From positions 1 to 6,303 of the forward strand of contig JALOAQ010000144.1 in assembly GCA_023228725.1 (NCBI GenBank): a stretch of 6,303 nucleotides of DNA, in the 5' to 3' direction. The notes below the pieces were generated by a model. That model was given only the letters and a program-made list of their open reading frames with translations. It had not been told where the DNA came from and made no database searches. Shown one piece after another: positions 5,843 to 6,303 of the stretch; position 1 is the stretch's first letter; every line of letters starts with the position of its first letter. This DNA is from Bacteroidales bacterium (GTDB lineage: Bacteria > Bacteroidota > Bacteroidia > Bacteroidales > ML635J-15). The position numbers and the translations under genes are program-made.

Positions 5843-5963
5843 AAAAATACAGAATAATATTAAAATATTTTCAACAAAGATAAACTAAAAATGGTTTTAA
5901 TTAATATTTTAAAACATTTTTTAAAAAAATACGTATAAAGAAATAAATATAAAATTAAATATT
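5843..5963. promoter_or_regulatory. Divergent promoter region between nadB and the DUF2007 gene
   Basis: This 121-bp, very AT-rich spacer must hold the start signals of both divergent genes. On the minus strand TATCTTTG (complement of 5875-5882) matches the Bacteroidota -7 consensus and would give nadB a leader of roughly 25-30 nt; no good -33 box is seen. For the plus strand I find no matching -7 element. An A/T palindrome at 5916-5930 is probably compositional. I see no recognisable operator such as an NrtR or NiaR site. Confidence 0.5.
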
Positions 5964-6209
5964 ATGAAAGACAAGTTAGTTAATTTGGTTACTTACAGAT
6001 ATGATTATAGAGCTGAAATACTGAAAGATAAATTAGAAGAAGAAGGAATTGAGTGCGTAGTTACAAATGCAAGTGTGTTTGGTCAAATGACTGGGTTTAG
6101 GGTAATGGTTTTAGAGAAAGATTTAGAAGATGCAGTTAAAGTTTATAAGTATATCCAAAATTTATATGACAGTCATTCAGCAGAAGTTTTAGAAGGTCCT
6201 GAAGAATAA
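5964..6209 (+). CDS. DUF2007 family small protein, 81 aa
   Basis: A small soluble protein matching the DUF2007 pattern (called 'putative signal transducing protein' in family databases; role not established). The fold features are visible in order: an N-terminal beta strand LVNLVTYRYDY (5-15), a helix RAEILKDKLEEEGI (16-29) typical of the 'xxAxxLKxxLExxGI' signature, strand ECVVTNAS (30-37), a short GQMTGF loop (40-45), strand RVMVLEKD (46-53), and helix LEDAVKVYKYIQNLYD (54-69). A charged tail ends EGPEE. No signal peptide or membrane segment is present, so it should be cytoplasmic. It is divergent from nadB and ends two bases before a convergent gene. The similarity is by pattern recognition; a ferredoxin-like or ACT-like fold is plausible but unproven. 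Confidence 0.78.
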   Translation: MKDKLVNLVTYRYDYRAEILKDKLEEEGIECVVTNASVFGQMTGFRVMVLEKDLEDAVKVYKYIQNLYDSHSAEVLEGPEE

Positions 6210-6211
6210 AA

Positions 6212-6303
6212 TCACACCATTTCTTCAAGTTCTTTTAGAACGAGTTGTTTGCCTGCATCTCTATTTTTTCTTGCGGTTAAGGTAAAATAGTTATGAGTTT
6301 TTA
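6212..6303 (-). CDS. C-terminal end of an unidentified protein (partial)
   Basis: A minus-strand frame enters from the right edge and runs 29 codons to a TGA at 6212-6214. The visible end includes HNYFTLTARKNRDAGK and finishes LKELEEMV. The mixed, charged, amphipathic composition, together with the fact that the stop falls just two bases from the DUF2007 stop in a tight tail-to-tail arrangement, make a real gene likely. Too little is visible to name it. No terminator fits between the two stops, so each transcript would run into the other gene. Confidence 0.6.
   Translation of the reverse strand, partial: KTHNYFTLTARKNRDAGKQLVLKELEEMV

Noticed and set aside
6212..6303. Assignment of the partial gene to an aminoacyl-tRNA synthetase C-terminus
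   Set aside because: A loose likeness of the KNRDAGKQ..LKEL ending to class II synthetase tails was considered, but 29 residues without a firm motif cannot support a name.

Overview
The window looks like chromosomal DNA of a Bacteroidota (Bacteroidetes) bacterium. Three things point there. The DNA is strongly AT-rich. Start codons mostly lack a Shine-Dalgarno sequence at the usual spacing, and two candidate promoters carry the phylum's -7 motif (TAnnTTTG). A secreted protease ends in a type IX secretion (T9SS) type A sorting domain, a system confined to this phylum. The genus cannot be read from the sequence.

Layout, left to right. Positions 1-497 are mostly non-coding: a C-rich block, a pair of overlapping hairpins, a candidate promoter at 349-356, and a long 5' leader holding an unusually good match to the 16S anti-SD complement. 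A plus-strand gene at 498-1166 encodes a small exported protein made of near-identical 38-residue WG-type repeats. A possible 49-codon minus-strand gene (1197-1346) lies next. It is followed by a compact 562-bp IS remnant (1374-1935) with 13-bp terminal inverted repeats and only the N-terminal part of an IS1634-type transposase. Then come two minus-strand genes. One is a modular C10 (streptopain-like) cysteine protease with two CUB-like domains and a T9SS tail (2033-4180), closed by a very strong intrinsic terminator. The other is nadB, L-aspartate oxidase (4283-5842). Divergent from nadB is a DUF2007 gene (5964-6209), and the last 92 bases hold the C-terminal end of an unidentified minus-strand gene.

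How the genes relate. nadB is a housekeeping gene for de novo NAD synthesis. No nadA or nadC is visible here. The protease is an export-and-processing type protein and has its own terminator; it may be transcribed independently or by readthrough from nadB across the 102-bp gap. The left third (repeat protein, small ORF, IS remnant) has the character of a variable region. I see no complete new defence or mobile system. The points most worth following are the recent repeat amplification in the WG gene, the deletion-derivative IS that may be mobilisable in trans, and the small ORFs in the spacers.
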